From Paludibacteraceae bacterium (lineage in GTDB: Bacteria > Bacteroidota > Bacteroidia > Bacteroidales > Paludibacteraceae), in assembly GCA_024399965.1 (NCBI GenBank), contig JAKSNJ010000003.1:47969-111968 (forward strand): DNA of 64,000 nucleotides, given 5' to 3'. A model generated the notes under the pieces. That model saw only the letters and a program-made list of their open reading frames with translations, was not told where the DNA came from and did not search any database. This document shows, in pieces, positions 1 to 9,848 of this stretch. Each line of letters begins with the position of its first letter. The first letter of the stretch is position 1. A program made the position numbers and the translations under genes.

Positions 1-267
1 CCTTGGACAGAATATGAGATACGACTGACTGACCAATCTGATTGGGAGTTTGATGCACAAGGTGCGCTTACAAAGGTAGAGATATTAGCCGGCATACCCG
101 ATGAATTGATACCGGAACCGATACTGCATCAGGTTCGTACATCCTACCCCAAGGCCATCATTACCGAATACAGCATCGACACACGCGACCAAGAAGTCAA
201 ACTCAACAACGGCATCGAGCTGACCTTCAATCTGCAAGGCAAATTGCTAAGAACAGAAGTGGACTAA
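1..267 (+). CDS. C-terminal part of a PepSY-like domain protein (5' end outside window)
   Basis: An open frame runs from the first base to TAA at 265-267 and encodes 88 residues with no start codon needed, so the gene begins upstream of the window. The residues alternate short strands and a helix (VEILAGIPDELIPEPILHQV, then YPKAIITEYSID) and end ELTFNLQGKLLRTEVD. This resembles the PepSY_like/DUF2874 fold of small periplasmic Bacteroidota proteins, whose function is mostly unknown. The match is by pattern only. No signal peptide can be judged because the N-terminus is missing. The next feature is a tRNA on the opposite strand. Confidence 0.6.
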   Translation, partial: PWTEYEIRLTDQSDWEFDAQGALTKVEILAGIPDELIPEPILHQVRTSYPKAIITEYSIDTRDQEVKLNNGIELTFNLQGKLLRTEVD

Positions 268-420
268 TCGCGGTGCGGACAAAACTTCGTTCGGCTTATG
301 CTTGTCGCAAAGACTGACGACTTTGTCGTCATTGGGCGACCGCACATCCTCACTTTCCCCACCACAATAGTTGTGTCGGGGATCCCAATGAAAGAGTTCT
401 CGTCTCATGTCACACATCAC

Positions 421-456
421 AAAAAAATCGAACCCCAAATGGGATTCGACTTTTTT
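421..456 (-). terminator. Intrinsic terminator of tRNA-Asp
   Basis: Read on the minus strand, a 9-bp stem (TCGAATCCC with GGGGTTCGA, one G-U pair, loop ATTT) is followed by a run of T. It starts directly after the 3' end of the tRNA. An A/T tract on the other side may let it work in both directions, also ending the partial gene at the window start. Confidence 0.8.
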
Positions 457-457
457 G

Positions 458-531
458 CGGTGCGGACGAGACTCGAACTCGCGACCTACGGCGTGACAGG
501 CCGGTATTCTAACCAACTGAACTACCGCACC
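458..531 (-). tRNA. tRNA-Asp (anticodon GTC)
   Basis: The minus strand folds as a complete cloverleaf. The acceptor stem is GGTGCGG/CCGCACC, the anticodon loop reads CTGTCAC with anticodon GTC, and the T-loop is GTTCGAGTC. The discriminator base is G. CCA is not encoded, as the downstream bases are CA followed by A-rich sequence. Length is 74 nt without CCA. Confidence 0.95.
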
Positions 532-561
532 TCGGTAGTGTCTTCCTTTCGAAAGCGGATG

Positions 562-593
562 CAAAGGTACTGCTTTTTTTTGATATGACCAAA
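562..593 (-). promoter_or_regulatory. Bacteroidota-type promoter of tRNA-Asp
   Basis: On the minus strand TTTG (593-590) is followed after exactly 20 nt by TACCTTTG (569-562). This is the Bacteroidota housekeeping promoter form, and it lies about 30 bp upstream of the tRNA 5' end. The TTTG box sits in an extended motif, AAATTTGGTCAT, that also occurs in the tRNA-Ser promoter. Confidence 0.85.
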
Positions 594-631
594 TTTTTCG
601 ACACTTTTTTTGCAAAAAAATTGCATTTTGC

Positions 632-3271
632 CTAAAATTCCTTCTTTTTTCGCCCACAAAGGACGTGAAATGGGCAATAACAATGCGAATCTTCGCACGT
701 TTTTTGGTCCGTTGGAGCAAAATCGGTAGTGTTCAAAATCGTTTGTACCAATGTTTCTAACTTGGACAAGAAATCGGCCTTGACATCCGCAAAGTCGTTC
801 AATGGGGCTCCGTTATACTGCAAACGTCGGTCCGCTTCCGTATTTCGCGGATACAGCAACTCCGGCACAATAGGCATATCGTGCGGATTGGAGTCCACTA
901 ACGCGCAATAAATCAAGGTCTGCAAGGCATATCGGCTATTGGTATCCGAGAATAAGGTATCCCAATTGACCTCCATCTTCTTGGCATCAAAGCCACCTGT
1001 TTTATAGTCCAATATACGCAAACGCTGTACCCCGTTATCATTGATGATGTCCAATCGGTCCACCTTACCGCCCACCGACAAAGCCGGTAAGGACAGATAG
1101 GTCTCCAATCCTTGTAATGTGAAAGGGGCTATCTGTTCATCTACGCGGAATACCTTACGCGCCATCTCTTTAATAATCTCATTCTCAGCACTATGCTGCT
1201 CCGGACGATAGGGGTCTTCGGTTATTTCAGGGTGGTGGCGACGGCTATCTGCATTCACTTCGGCATACGCTTGGGTCAATGCCTCCGTCAAGTCCGCCGA
1301 TTGGGCATAAGGATGCACCATTTCCTTGGTTATTGTATTGCCCAACGTACGATACACGTGTTCCACCACCGCGTGCAGGAGCGAACCAAACACGTTCATG
1401 GGCAACATCTTACTCGGCTCGTACGGCTCGTACAGGTGAGCAATATGCTTGAGATAGAACTCCCGTTTGCACTCAATAAAATCGCTAATCGCCGATGGCG
1501 AAAGCAGTTTGTCCAGCTTAGGTAATGCCGTTAGACAAGTGTTCATTTCCTGCCCGCCGCCGCGCTCTGCCGATTCGGTAATACGATAGCGCTGCACCTG
1601 ATAATCGGTTGTGGTAAGGAGTTGCATCAAGAAACGCGACATCGTCTTCTTCTCCATCGCCGTCATCGCGTCGGAGAACAGCATACTGACATGTTGTGGA
1701 CGGCGAAGCAAACGGAAGAAGTTGTAGGCATATATTTTGGCTTCCTCCTCGCGCGTCTGCATGTGGTATGCCTGACGTATATCATACGGAATAAAACTCT
1801 TGTCGTGGGTAATACGCGGTACCACACCTTCCTCTACATTGAGGATTAGCACATGGTCAAAGTCCAGCAAACGTGTTTCCAGAATACCGATAATCTGTAT
1901 ATCGGTTATCGGTTCGCCATGGAAAGGTATTGTTACCTGCTCCAGTTTACGCCTTACCAAGTTCCGCAACACTTTGGCTGTGGCTACACTCTGCCTAAGT
2001 AACTCATCTTGCTCAAAGAGCAACGTCATCTGCTTAATCACCTGTTGCGTTTGGTAGTACGATTCTGCCAAGAGTACTTGCTGCCACGATTCCTCGTCCG
2101 GACGGGATTGGGGACGGAAGGTTTGGTTCAGATGCTGCATGAGTTGGAGCAGAATTTGGTGTAGTGGCAATTCTGACTTGATTTGTGCGGTAAGGTAATT
2201 CATTACCTCCGCATAGATACGGGTATTGTGCAAGGGATAGCCCTTGGTGATGTTCACTTTCTGCTCTATGCCGGCGGTCGGTAGGGAGTAAATGACCTGC
2301 TCCAGCACCGATTCATCGGCTATCACGATGGCTGTTTTCTCTCCTGCGTGATGGTTTTCCAACAGCCATTGGTGTACGTAGCGTGACTGGGTCTCGGTAG
2401 ATTGGCAAGCAATGGCCTGAATGGTAGGCAAAACCGAATTATCTGCCACAGTCGGCATCGCATTTCCAAACTGCTTGATATTCTCTTGAATAAACTGATA
2501 CACACCCTTATCGACTTGGAAAGAGGGGTTGTAATCCCAATAGAAACGCGTTGTGGCAACGTGCTGCAATAGTTCCATCAGGCATCGCTCAGCAGCCAAC
2601 AGATAATTAAAGCCCACAAAGACGTATGTTCGTCCCTGCACCGTACCCGTCAGTTCGTCCCAATGCTCCACCACCCAACGATAACGGGCACCGCGTGTCC
2701 CTACTCCTTCGGTTTGCTCAGCGCCCGTAAAATCCCGATAAATAGAAGGAAAAACGCTCCATAAGTTCTCAAAATACCGATGTACAGAATCATCCGAGCA
2801 GGCATCATCGCCCAGTATTTTAAGCAGCGATTGACGTGTATCGTCGTCTATGTTCAACTGTTCCAATTGCTGCGCTGCAGCCGTGTGGCAGACCAATCCA
2901 TCTACATTAACCAAAGCCATGTCGCCATTGGAGAAGTCGCTCAACATCTGCTGCCCCCAACCGTAGAAAGCGTCCATCTGCAAGGGGTCTTGGACATACT
3001 TTTTGTATATGTTGTACAACTTGCACACCGAGCGTATCTCTTCGTCTTGACGCAAAGGGCACCATTGGTCCACCAGTTGGTCGATGGTCATCATCTTGGG
3101 CAGCACGACGGGGGTAGAACGATGCGACTGTACAATCTGTGTCTTGAAGTGCTCCTTCATAAACAACGCCGCACGCTGCATCGGAAAAACTATCGTGCAA
3201 TCCTGCAATCGGTCCCAACCGATATGCTCAATCAAATCCTGCGCTACAAGCGATAAAAACGAGTTTTTCAT
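632..3271 (-). CDS. addB: AddB-like PD-(D/E)XK nuclease subunit
   Basis: 879 residues. The N-terminal half resembles the inactivated helicase part of AddB (IVFPMQRAALFM near residue 30, no Walker A seen). The C-terminal quarter is a RecB-type nuclease: SPSAISDFIECKREFYLKHI, then GKVDRLDII and RILDYKTGG with the catalytic D and K. Cysteines at ECKREF and in the tail (CEDSHCYCPFHVLC) fit the Fe-S staple known from AddB nucleases. It lies 11 bp downstream of the AddA-like helicase on the same strand, so the two are very likely one transcript. The complex would process double-strand breaks for recombination in the cytoplasm. The family assignment is firm; AddB rather than another RecB-like partner is inferred from the pairing. 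Confidence 0.82.
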   Translation of the reverse strand: MKNSFLSLVAQDLIEHIGWDRLQDCTIVFPMQRAALFMKEHFKTQIVQSHRSTPVVLPKMMTIDQLVDQWCPLRQDEEIRSVCKLYNIYKKYVQDPLQMDAFYGWGQQMLSDFSNGDMALVNVDGLVCHTAAAQQLEQLNIDDDTRQSLLKILGDDACSDDSVHRYFENLWSVFPSIYRDFTGAEQTEGVGTRGARYRWVVEHWDELTGTVQGRTYVFVGFNYLLAAERCLMELLQHVATTRFYWDYNPSFQVDKGVYQFIQENIKQFGNAMPTVADNSVLPTIQAIACQSTETQSRYVHQWLLENHHAGEKTAIVIADESVLEQVIYSLPTAGIEQKVNITKGYPLHNTRIYAEVMNYLTAQIKSELPLHQILLQLMQHLNQTFRPQSRPDEESWQQVLLAESYYQTQQVIKQMTLLFEQDELLRQSVATAKVLRNLVRRKLEQVTIPFHGEPITDIQIIGILETRLLDFDHVLILNVEEGVVPRITHDKSFIPYDIRQAYHMQTREEEAKIYAYNFFRLLRRPQHVSMLFSDAMTAMEKKTMSRFLMQLLTTTDYQVQRYRITESAERGGGQEMNTCLTALPKLDKLLSPSAISDFIECKREFYLKHIAHLYEPYEPSKMLPMNVFGSLLHAVVEHVYRTLGNTITKEMVHPYAQSADLTEALTQAYAEVNADSRRHHPEITEDPYRPEQHSAENEIIKEMARKVFRVDEQIAPFTLQGLETYLSLPALSVGGKVDRLDIINDNGVQRLRILDYKTGGFDAKKMEVNWDTLFSDTNSRYALQTLIYCALVDSNPHDMPIVPELLYPRNTEADRRLQYNGAPLNDFADVKADFLSKLETLVQTILNTTDFAPTDQKTCEDSHCYCPFHVLCGRKKKEF

Positions 3272-3282
3272 TACGATTGGTT

Positions 3283-6200
3283 TTACGATTTCACTTCTTC
3301 CAATTTATGTTCTTGGGCAATCCAAAGGAATCCCGATACTTCTGTATAGCCCATCTGCCGCAATAGGGTCATATACTCCTTCAGTTGCTTTTGATAGGCC
3401 TTTTTGTCGGCACCGAACTTGTAGTCCAGCACCACGGCTTGCTGTCCGTTAATCATAACGCGGTCCATACGCCGTTCCTCGATTTCTCCGATGGAATCAG
3501 GGAAAAGTACGGTATCTTCACGCAAGATATGCCAATCGCCGGTAAACCACGATTGCAGTTGAGGATGAGATACGGTTTGGAGCAAGACATCTTCTATTTG
3601 GTCACGAATCTGCTCGGTAGGTATCTTGCCGGTAAAGTAGTAATCTGCCACCCGTTGTTTAACTGCCTGTTGGCACATTTCTACCGATGAATAAAGCCCG
3701 ATTGCAGACATTATATCGTGGCAAACGGTTCCGAAGGTCTGACTATCCATTACAGGAACGGCATCGTCGGCAATGGTCCAACCGAACTTGCGTGCATCGC
3801 CTGACTGACGGAAGCAGATATGCGACTCGGACGAGTACAGTACGGCCTTCAACTCATTGGAACGGTCCTGCTCTAATTGGAACACAAACGGTTTGGTGAT
3901 ACGTTTAGACACTTTGCGTTCCGCATCCCAAAACTCCTCTCCCCACTGCATCGGTTCCAACGGTTCCCATTGCTTATTCGTATAGCGAACATTAAGTTCC
4001 GAAAAACCGTTGTATTGCTCGGCCAATACCTGTGCCACATTGTAGTCGGTATAATCCTTTTTCGCCACGTTGCACACATCACACCACACATACAGGCGTT
4101 TGGCAGCACGCGTGAACGCCACATAGAGCAGGTTGATATTATCTACCCGTTGCAAGATATGTTCCTCCACATAATCGCGTTCAAAACCGATTTCTTCCAT
4201 CGTCGCTGTTTGCTGGATGGGCACTAACATATCGTCCACCTCGCACCATAATTGTGCATTACGACGGTCTTCCTCCATCTCCCAGTCGCAGAACGGAATA
4301 AACACATTATCTGCCTCCAAGCCCTTGGAGGAGTGAATGGTCATCACCCGTATATTGTCCGATTCCGAGGCCGAGATGGCTGTTTGTTTCAGTTTATCGT
4401 CCCAATACTGCAAGAAACGCTGAATATCGGACCCCTGCGAGGCCATATATTGGCGCAAACTATCGCGAAAACTGTTCACATAGGCGATGTCTTTCCCCAT
4501 AAAACGCCCCTGTTCATCGCATAAATAGGTCCGTATAATCACCTCCACCATATCGCTCAACGCCATAGGGGTAGTCCGCAATTCGTCCAACGTAGTTAAT
4601 CGGTCCACACCCACTATCTGCTGCAAGTAATAACCGGCTATGGCATCGTGCAGCCAGATATACCGCAGGGCTTGCATAATCGTCAGTACCGACCGGCTGT
4701 ACTCCAACTTAAAACTGTCGTTTGACACCAGTTCCACTTGCTGCAAATACGGATGAGCGCCATCTGCCTGTAGCGCGTCCAACACCGCCAACAGTTCTTC
4801 CAACTCGGCATTATTGCGAATCAAGATGAGCATATCTTTGGCTTTCAGCCCTTGGTGCAACAGGTACTCCATCTTATCGAACATATCCGTCAGCATATCT
4901 GTTCTGACCTGCTTGCGGAGGTCACTTTGTTTCTTGTCAGCCGATTGGGGATAGAAGCGCAGTTGCACAAAACCGTGGGTATGTTCAGATGCATAGTAGT
5001 CGGACAGGTTCGTGCCATCATACCCCTCATCGTAGAGGGTGCCTATGTTGATATGGTATTTTTTGTAGCGTTCATCGGTCTTTTCCTTATCAATGAGGGA
5101 ACTGAAAGTGGACAAATTAAACTGTACCACCTGCCGATGAGAACGGAAATTGCATTTCATCGGTTGCACCTTGTTGGTTTGGCACAGCTTGTCCATGATG
5201 GTCCAGTCGCCATTACGCCAACGGTAGATGCTTTGCTTGATGTCTCCCACGATAAGGGTACTGCCTTCGTGAGTGGAAAGAATTTCCTCCAATAACTTGG
5301 CAAAATTGCTCCATTGCAGCACGCTCGTATCTTGAAACTCGTCCAGCATGATATGCCGATAACGTATGCCGGCTTTCTCCAAGATAAATACCGCATCACC
5401 CCTCTTGAGGGCCTTGCATAGTATATTGGCGGTCTCGGCCAAGAGGCGGCTGTTATTATCGTGCAGGATTTGAGCCAGCACTTGCTGCAAGCGTCCCATC
5501 AGTGCGAGGTCGTTCAGGTGCTTGGTAATCAGCCGGTCTCGCAGCGCATACACACGCAACTGCTTTGCCAAATCCCGTATATGCGCCCACTCGCTTCGTA
5601 CCGCCTCTACATCTTCCCCACCCTTGTATTTAGCAGCCCATGCTTGGGAGTCATCTATCGCAGCCGACACACTATCGGTAAAGGGTGTAAACACTTTGTC
5701 GTTCGCCGACGGGAGAGCCCCTGTCAGACAAGCGCGGTAATTATCCAACCGACTGATAAAACTCCTCTTTCCATCGGAAAAATCCTCTGCCACAAACCGT
5801 CCTGCACGCGCCAAAGCTTGCTTCAATTCCTCCACCTGCCCACTGCCCACTTTTTTCCAATTAACTCGGTCTTTCAGGTCTTGCAGGGCGTGGGTATCCG
5901 TTACCAATTGGTCAGACTTTTGCTGCAACAGTTCTTTGTATAGTTCTTTTGCCAAACTGATGAGCGATGCGCGAATGTTCCAGTTATTGCCCTCTTCCAT
6001 TTGCTCCTTCATGCACCGCACTATCTCGTTCATAGTGTCTTGGTCGTCCGCCTCGTCGGTTAATAACTGTTCGGTGGCTTTGCTGATAAGCGTATTGCTG
6101 TCCAACTCTACCGTATAACCGGAAGCGCCCTTCAGCACCTGCACCATACCGGCCAATAGCGTTTGCAGGAACGAGTCTATCGTACTCACGCACATCTGGT

Positions 6201-6543
6201 CGTAGTGGGACAAGATGTCGGCATATAACTCTGCCGCCTTGCTTTGGCAATAGGTATCGGTCAGTTGGGGCTGATGGTAACCCAATTCGCCATAGATGGT
6301 GCGCACCAGTTTGAGGAAACCCTGTGTCTCCTGACAATCAAACTCTTGCGTATCTGCTATGGCGTGCAGATAGGTCAAGATACGGTCCTTCATCTCGGCT
6401 GTGGCTTTGTTGGTGAACGTTACGGCCAATATCTGCTTATAACTCTCGCCATGCAGTAGCAGCGCCACATATTGTGCCGCCAAGGCGAACGTCTTACCCG
6501 TTCCTGCCGATGCCTTACGTATCAGGATATTTGAATTTGTCAT
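3283..6543 (-). CDS. addA: AddA-like UvrD/Rep superfamily helicase-nuclease
   Basis: 1086 residues. Walker A is ASAGTGKTFAL at residues 11-21, followed by TNKATAEMKDRI (motif Ia). DEFQDTSVLQW is the Walker B/motif II, GDIKQSIYRWR is motif III, and VMTIHSSKGLEADNVF and LLYVAFTRAAKRLYVW are motifs V and VI. Near the C-terminus QAVVLDYKFG marks a PD-(D/E)XK nuclease. The order helicase then nuclease is that of AddA/RecB. It heads a two-gene unit with the AddB-like protein and has its own promoter at 6563-6594, divergent from that of rmuC. The expected role is ATP-driven unwinding and resection of broken DNA ends. Confidence 0.88.
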   Translation of the reverse strand: MTNSNILIRKASAGTGKTFALAAQYVALLLHGESYKQILAVTFTNKATAEMKDRILTYLHAIADTQEFDCQETQGFLKLVRTIYGELGYHQPQLTDTYCQSKAAELYADILSHYDQMCVSTIDSFLQTLLAGMVQVLKGASGYTVELDSNTLISKATEQLLTDEADDQDTMNEIVRCMKEQMEEGNNWNIRASLISLAKELYKELLQQKSDQLVTDTHALQDLKDRVNWKKVGSGQVEELKQALARAGRFVAEDFSDGKRSFISRLDNYRACLTGALPSANDKVFTPFTDSVSAAIDDSQAWAAKYKGGEDVEAVRSEWAHIRDLAKQLRVYALRDRLITKHLNDLALMGRLQQVLAQILHDNNSRLLAETANILCKALKRGDAVFILEKAGIRYRHIMLDEFQDTSVLQWSNFAKLLEEILSTHEGSTLIVGDIKQSIYRWRNGDWTIMDKLCQTNKVQPMKCNFRSHRQVVQFNLSTFSSLIDKEKTDERYKKYHINIGTLYDEGYDGTNLSDYYASEHTHGFVQLRFYPQSADKKQSDLRKQVRTDMLTDMFDKMEYLLHQGLKAKDMLILIRNNAELEELLAVLDALQADGAHPYLQQVELVSNDSFKLEYSRSVLTIMQALRYIWLHDAIAGYYLQQIVGVDRLTTLDELRTTPMALSDMVEVIIRTYLCDEQGRFMGKDIAYVNSFRDSLRQYMASQGSDIQRFLQYWDDKLKQTAISASESDNIRVMTIHSSKGLEADNVFIPFCDWEMEEDRRNAQLWCEVDDMLVPIQQTATMEEIGFERDYVEEHILQRVDNINLLYVAFTRAAKRLYVWCDVCNVAKKDYTDYNVAQVLAEQYNGFSELNVRYTNKQWEPLEPMQWGEEFWDAERKVSKRITKPFVFQLEQDRSNELKAVLYSSESHICFRQSGDARKFGWTIADDAVPVMDSQTFGTVCHDIMSAIGLYSSVEMCQQAVKQRVADYYFTGKIPTEQIRDQIEDVLLQTVSHPQLQSWFTGDWHILREDTVLFPDSIGEIEERRMDRVMINGQQAVVLDYKFGADKKAYQKQLKEYMTLLRQMGYTEVSGFLWIAQEHKLEEVKS

Positions 6544-6562
6544 TTCCTACCGGTTTACCTTG

Positions 6563-6594
6563 CAAAGATAGGTAAAAAAAATGAATTATACAAA
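6563..6594 (-). promoter_or_regulatory. Promoter of the addA-addB unit
   Basis: On the minus strand TTTG (6594-6591), a 20-nt spacer, then TATCTTTG (6570-6563). The -7 box ends about 20 bp before the addA ATG, so the leader is very short. Confidence 0.8.
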
Positions 6595-6619
6595 TTCCAA
6601 CTGCACTTTTCCGAAAAAA

Positions 6620-6651
6620 TTTGCATAATTCGAAATATCTTTGTAACTTTG
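6620..6651 (+). promoter_or_regulatory. Promoter of rmuC
   Basis: TTTG at 6620-6623, a 20-nt spacer, then TAACTTTG at 6644-6651. The start codon is 21 bp further on. It is divergent from the addA promoter in the same 130-bp gap. Confidence 0.85.
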
Positions 6652-6672
6652 CACCGCTAAAACATACGGATT

Positions 6673-7764
6673 ATGGTGAACCTTTTATTTTTTCTCGCCG
6701 GATTTATTCTTGCCGGCATCATTGCTTTCTTTGTTTTCAAGCAGCAGCAGAAATATGCCCAAGCCCAGTTGGATCTGTTGTCCGAACGGTTTGAATCCAC
6801 CTCGCAACGGATGATTAAGGAGCGGTCAGAGGCGCTTACGCAAGCCAATTCGGAGCATATCGGCAACCTGCTCAATCCCCTCAAGATGGAGATGGAGAAC
6901 GTGCGCAAACTGATGAACGACACCCGTTCTGCCAACGAGAAAAGCAATTCGTCCCTTGAGGGCAAGTTGGAGGAGATGATGAAGCAGACCACCCAAATCA
7001 GCAAGGACGCCACCAATCTGGCCGATGCCCTCAAGAACCGCGGTAAAGTGCATGGCGACTGGGGCGAACAGGTGTTGGAAGACATCCTGACCGGCAGCGG
7101 ATTGATTAGGGATAAGGAGTTCACCACCCAAGAGAGTTTTAAGGGGGAGAACGGCAACGAACTGCGGCCCGACGTGGTCATTAACTTGTCCGACGGCAAG
7201 CGTATTGTGGTTGATTCCAAAGCGTCCATTACGGCCTATACCGATGCACTCGGAGCCGACAATACGGTCGAGCAGGAGCAACTGATTCGCAGCCACTACG
7301 AGTCTGTCAAAAAGCACGTGGACGAACTGGCAGCCAAGCAGTACCCGAAATACGTGGACGGGTCGCTGCAATATGTGCTGATGTTCATTCCCAACGAGGG
7401 AGCGTATGTCATGGCGATGAACTACCATAACGGGTTGGCACAAGAGGCCTTCCGCAAGGGCATCGTTATCGTCAACCCCACCAACCTCATGTTAGTGCTT
7501 AACTTGGTGTGGCAGACGTGGCAGAACCTGCGGCAGGAAGATAATTGTAAGGAAATCTTGCGCGTGGCTACCAACCTGCACGACAAAGTCGTGGGTATAG
7601 TGGACACCTGCGCTACATTGGGCAATCAACTCAGCACCGCCCAACGCACTTTTGATACGCTCACCAATCAGGTCAGTTCGGGTACCGGCAACCTATTAGG
7701 ACGTGTCGAGGGTATGCGTGCATTGGGTGTGGCCAGTCCCAAGCGGCCTAAGGTTAAGTCGTAA
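6673..7764 (+). CDS. rmuC: DNA recombination protein RmuC
   Basis: 363 residues. It has an N-terminal membrane anchor (LLFFLAGFILAGIIAFFVF, residues 4-22), a long coiled coil to about residue 110, then the RmuC core: GDWGEQVLEDIL, RPDVVINLSDGKRIVVDSKA and LMFIPNEGAYVMA. The core is a predicted PD-(D/E)XK-like nuclease fold linked to limiting inversions between short repeats. It is alone on its strand, faces clpB, and the two reading frames overlap by 11 bp at their 3' ends. In a genome full of short repeats its role in repeat stability may matter, but that is inference. Confidence 0.93.
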   Translation: MVNLLFFLAGFILAGIIAFFVFKQQQKYAQAQLDLLSERFESTSQRMIKERSEALTQANSEHIGNLLNPLKMEMENVRKLMNDTRSANEKSNSSLEGKLEEMMKQTTQISKDATNLADALKNRGKVHGDWGEQVLEDILTGSGLIRDKEFTTQESFKGENGNELRPDVVINLSDGKRIVVDSKASITAYTDALGADNTVEQEQLIRSHYESVKKHVDELAAKQYPKYVDGSLQYVLMFIPNEGAYVMAMNYHNGLAQEAFRKGIVIVNPTNLMLVLNLVWQTWQNLRQEDNCKEILRVATNLHDKVVGIVDTCATLGNQLSTAQRTFDTLTNQVSSGTGNLLGRVEGMRALGVASPKRPKVKS

Positions 7765-9826
7765 ACCTCAGTTCACCATCTTTCACATCTACCACCACGG
7801 GCTTTTTCACATCTACCTGACCGGCTATGATACGCTTGCTCAGGTCGTTGAGAATTAGCCGTTGAATGGCCCGTTTCACGGGACGCGCACCGAACTGCGG
7901 GTCGTAACCCTCTTTGGCGATATAGCGTACCGCATCGTCCGTAACGCGCAACTCGATGCCCTGCTCTTTCAGCATGTGGTAGATACGACCTATCTGCAAC
8001 CGTACCACCTCTTGGATATGTTCCTCGCTCAGTTCGTCAAAGTGAATGATGTCGTCTATTCGGTTGATGAACTCCGGCCGCACTTGTGCCCGCAACTGTT
8101 CTTCGCTCAGGTTGCTCGTCAGGATGATAAGGGTGTTTTTGAAGTTCACCACACGCCCTTTGTTGTCGGTCAGGCGACCATCGTCCAGCAGTTGCAGCAG
8201 CACATTAAATACGTCGGGGTGGGCCTTTTCCATCTCGTCAAACAGCACCACCGAATAGGGTTTGCGCCGTATCGCCTCGGTCAGTTGACCGCCCTCGTCA
8301 TAACCCACATATCCGGGAGGCGCACCTATCAGTCGGGTGGCAGAAAATTTCTCTTGGTACTCGCTCATGTCGATACGGGTAATCATGTTCTCGTCGTCAA
8401 ACAGATAGTCCGCCAAGGCCTTTGCCAACTCTGTTTTGCCCACACCTGTCGTGCCTAAGAAGATGAACGAACCAATCGGTCGTTTGGGGTCTTGCAGTCC
8501 GGCTCGCGAACGACGAATAGCGTCCGAAACGGCCTCTATGGCGGGCTCTTGACCTATCACGCGCTTGTGCAATTCGGCTTCCAAGTTCAGCAGTTTATCT
8601 TTCTCGCTTTGCAGCATTTTGTTCACGGGTATGCCGGTCCAGCGCGCCACTACTTCGGCGATGTCGTCCTCATCTACTTCTTCTTTTATCAAGTTATGCA
8701 CCGTGCATTGTGCATCGTCAATCGTACATCCTGCCAATTGCTCTTGGGCTGCTTTTATGTTGGCCTCGGCCTCTTGCAGTTTGCTGTAACGTATCTCGGC
8801 CACCTTGCCGTAGTTGCCTTCACGTTCAGCCACTTCGGCTTCGTGTTTGAGTTGTTCGATACGGGCTTTCTCGTTTTGAATGGTTGCCACATATCCTTTT
8901 TCTTTCTCCCATTGGGCATTCATGGTGGCGCGCTCGGAGTTCAGCACCTCCAATTTGCTGTTGATTTCTTTCTCTTTGGGTTCGTTTTTCTCACGACGAA
9001 TGGCCTCACGTTCTATCTCTAATTGCTTGATTTGGCGGTCTAAGTTGTCCAATTCTTCGGGTTTGCTATCTACCTCCAACCGCAGTTTGGCGGCTGCTTC
9101 GTCCACAAGGTCGATGGCCTTGTCCGGCAGGAAACGGTCCGTTATATAGCGTGCCGACAACCCTACCGCAGCGATTAAGGCATCGTCTTTGATGCGCACT
9201 TTGTGGTGGGTCTCATATTTCTCTTTCAGTCCACGCAAGATGGATATGGTGGCGGCCTCGTCGGGCTCATCTACGGTCACTTTTTGGAAACGGCGTTCCA
9301 ATGCCTTGTCGGTCTCAAAGTATTTTTGGTACTCGTCCAATGTAGTGGCACCTATGGCACGCAGGTCGCCACGCGCCAAGGCGGGCTTCAGTATATTGGC
9401 GGCGTCCATGGCTCCGGACGATTTTCCGGCACCGACCAAGGTGTGTATTTCGTCGATGAATAGGACTATTTCGCCGGCTGCTTCCACCACTTCGTTGATG
9501 ACGCCTTTCAGCCGTTCTTCAAACTCGCCTTGGTATTTGGCACCGGCTATTAGGGCGCCCATGTCCAAACTGTAGATTTGTTTTTTCTTCAGGTTTTCGG
9601 GTACGTCGCCGCTGATGATACGTTGTGCCAAGCCCTCGGCTATGGCGGTTTTGCCCACGCCGGGTTCACCGATTAAGATGGGATTGTTTTTGGTGCGTCT
9701 GCTCAGTATTTGCAGCACGCGCCGTATTTCATCGTCTCGCCCTATTACAGGGTCTAATTTGCCATTCTTGGCCCGTTCGCATAGGTTAATCGCGAACTTC
9801 TCTAAGTTTTCATTTTTCTTTTCCAT
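7754..9826 (-). CDS. clpB: ClpB-type disaggregase lacking the N-terminal domain
   Basis: 690 residues against about 860 for usual ClpB. Two AAA+ modules are present: Walker [16 protein letters not shown] near residue 56 with Walker [16 protein letters not shown], and [15 protein letters not shown] with [15 protein letters not shown]. Between them lies the coiled-coil middle domain. The protein starts at [15 protein letters not shown], just before the first ATPase, so the substrate-binding N domain of about 150 residues is missing; upstream DNA is a tandem array with no frame for it. A stretch of about 25 residues between TSN and RPEFINRID is also shorter than in the family. The middle domain carries [12 protein letters not shown], encoded by a tandem repeat. 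It likely dissolves aggregates with DnaK. No promoter box was found upstream. Confidence 0.9.
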   Translation of the reverse strand: MEKKNENLEKFAINLCERAKNGKLDPVIGRDDEIRRVLQILSRRTKNNPILIGEPGVGKTAIAEGLAQRIISGDVPENLKKKQIYSLDMGALIAGAKYQGEFEERLKGVINEVVEAAGEIVLFIDEIHTLVGAGKSSGAMDAANILKPALARGDLRAIGATTLDEYQKYFETDKALERRFQKVTVDEPDEAATISILRGLKEKYETHHKVRIKDDALIAAVGLSARYITDRFLPDKAIDLVDEAAAKLRLEVDSKPEELDNLDRQIKQLEIEREAIRREKNEPKEKEINSKLEVLNSERATMNAQWEKEKGYVATIQNEKARIEQLKHEAEVAEREGNYGKVAEIRYSKLQEAEANIKAAQEQLAGCTIDDAQCTVHNLIKEEVDEDDIAEVVARWTGIPVNKMLQSEKDKLLNLEAELHKRVIGQEPAIEAVSDAIRRSRAGLQDPKRPIGSFIFLGTTGVGKTELAKALADYLFDDENMITRIDMSEYQEKFSATRLIGAPPGYVGYDEGGQLTEAIRRKPYSVVLFDEMEKAHPDVFNVLLQLLDDGRLTDNKGRVVNFKNTLIILTSNLSEEQLRAQVRPEFINRIDDIIHFDELSEEHIQEVVRLQIGRIYHMLKEQGIELRVTDDAVRYIAKEGYDPQFGARPVKRAIQRLILNDLSKRIIAGQVDVKKPVVVDVKDGELRFTT
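8697..8731. repeat. Heptamer tandem array inside the clpB coding frame
   Basis: Five units of 7 bp (tgcaccg, tgcattg, tgcatcg, tcaatcg, tacatcc) lie within the clpB middle-domain codons and are read on the minus strand as [12 protein letters not shown]. They replace the shorter linker that, from memory of Bacteroides ClpB, precedes MIKEEV. A close relative of the array occurs at 51194-51221. Confidence 0.7.
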
Positions 9827-9848
9827 AGTGCTATATTGTTTAGTTCTG

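Noticed and set aside
247-720. 157-codon minus frame over the tRNA-Asp region
   Set aside because: It runs through the tRNA, its promoter and its terminator; composition is random.
7754-9826. clpB as part of the immune island
   Set aside because: Opposite strand, base composition like the housekeeping flanks, and separated by the repeat spacer with its own promoter for the island.
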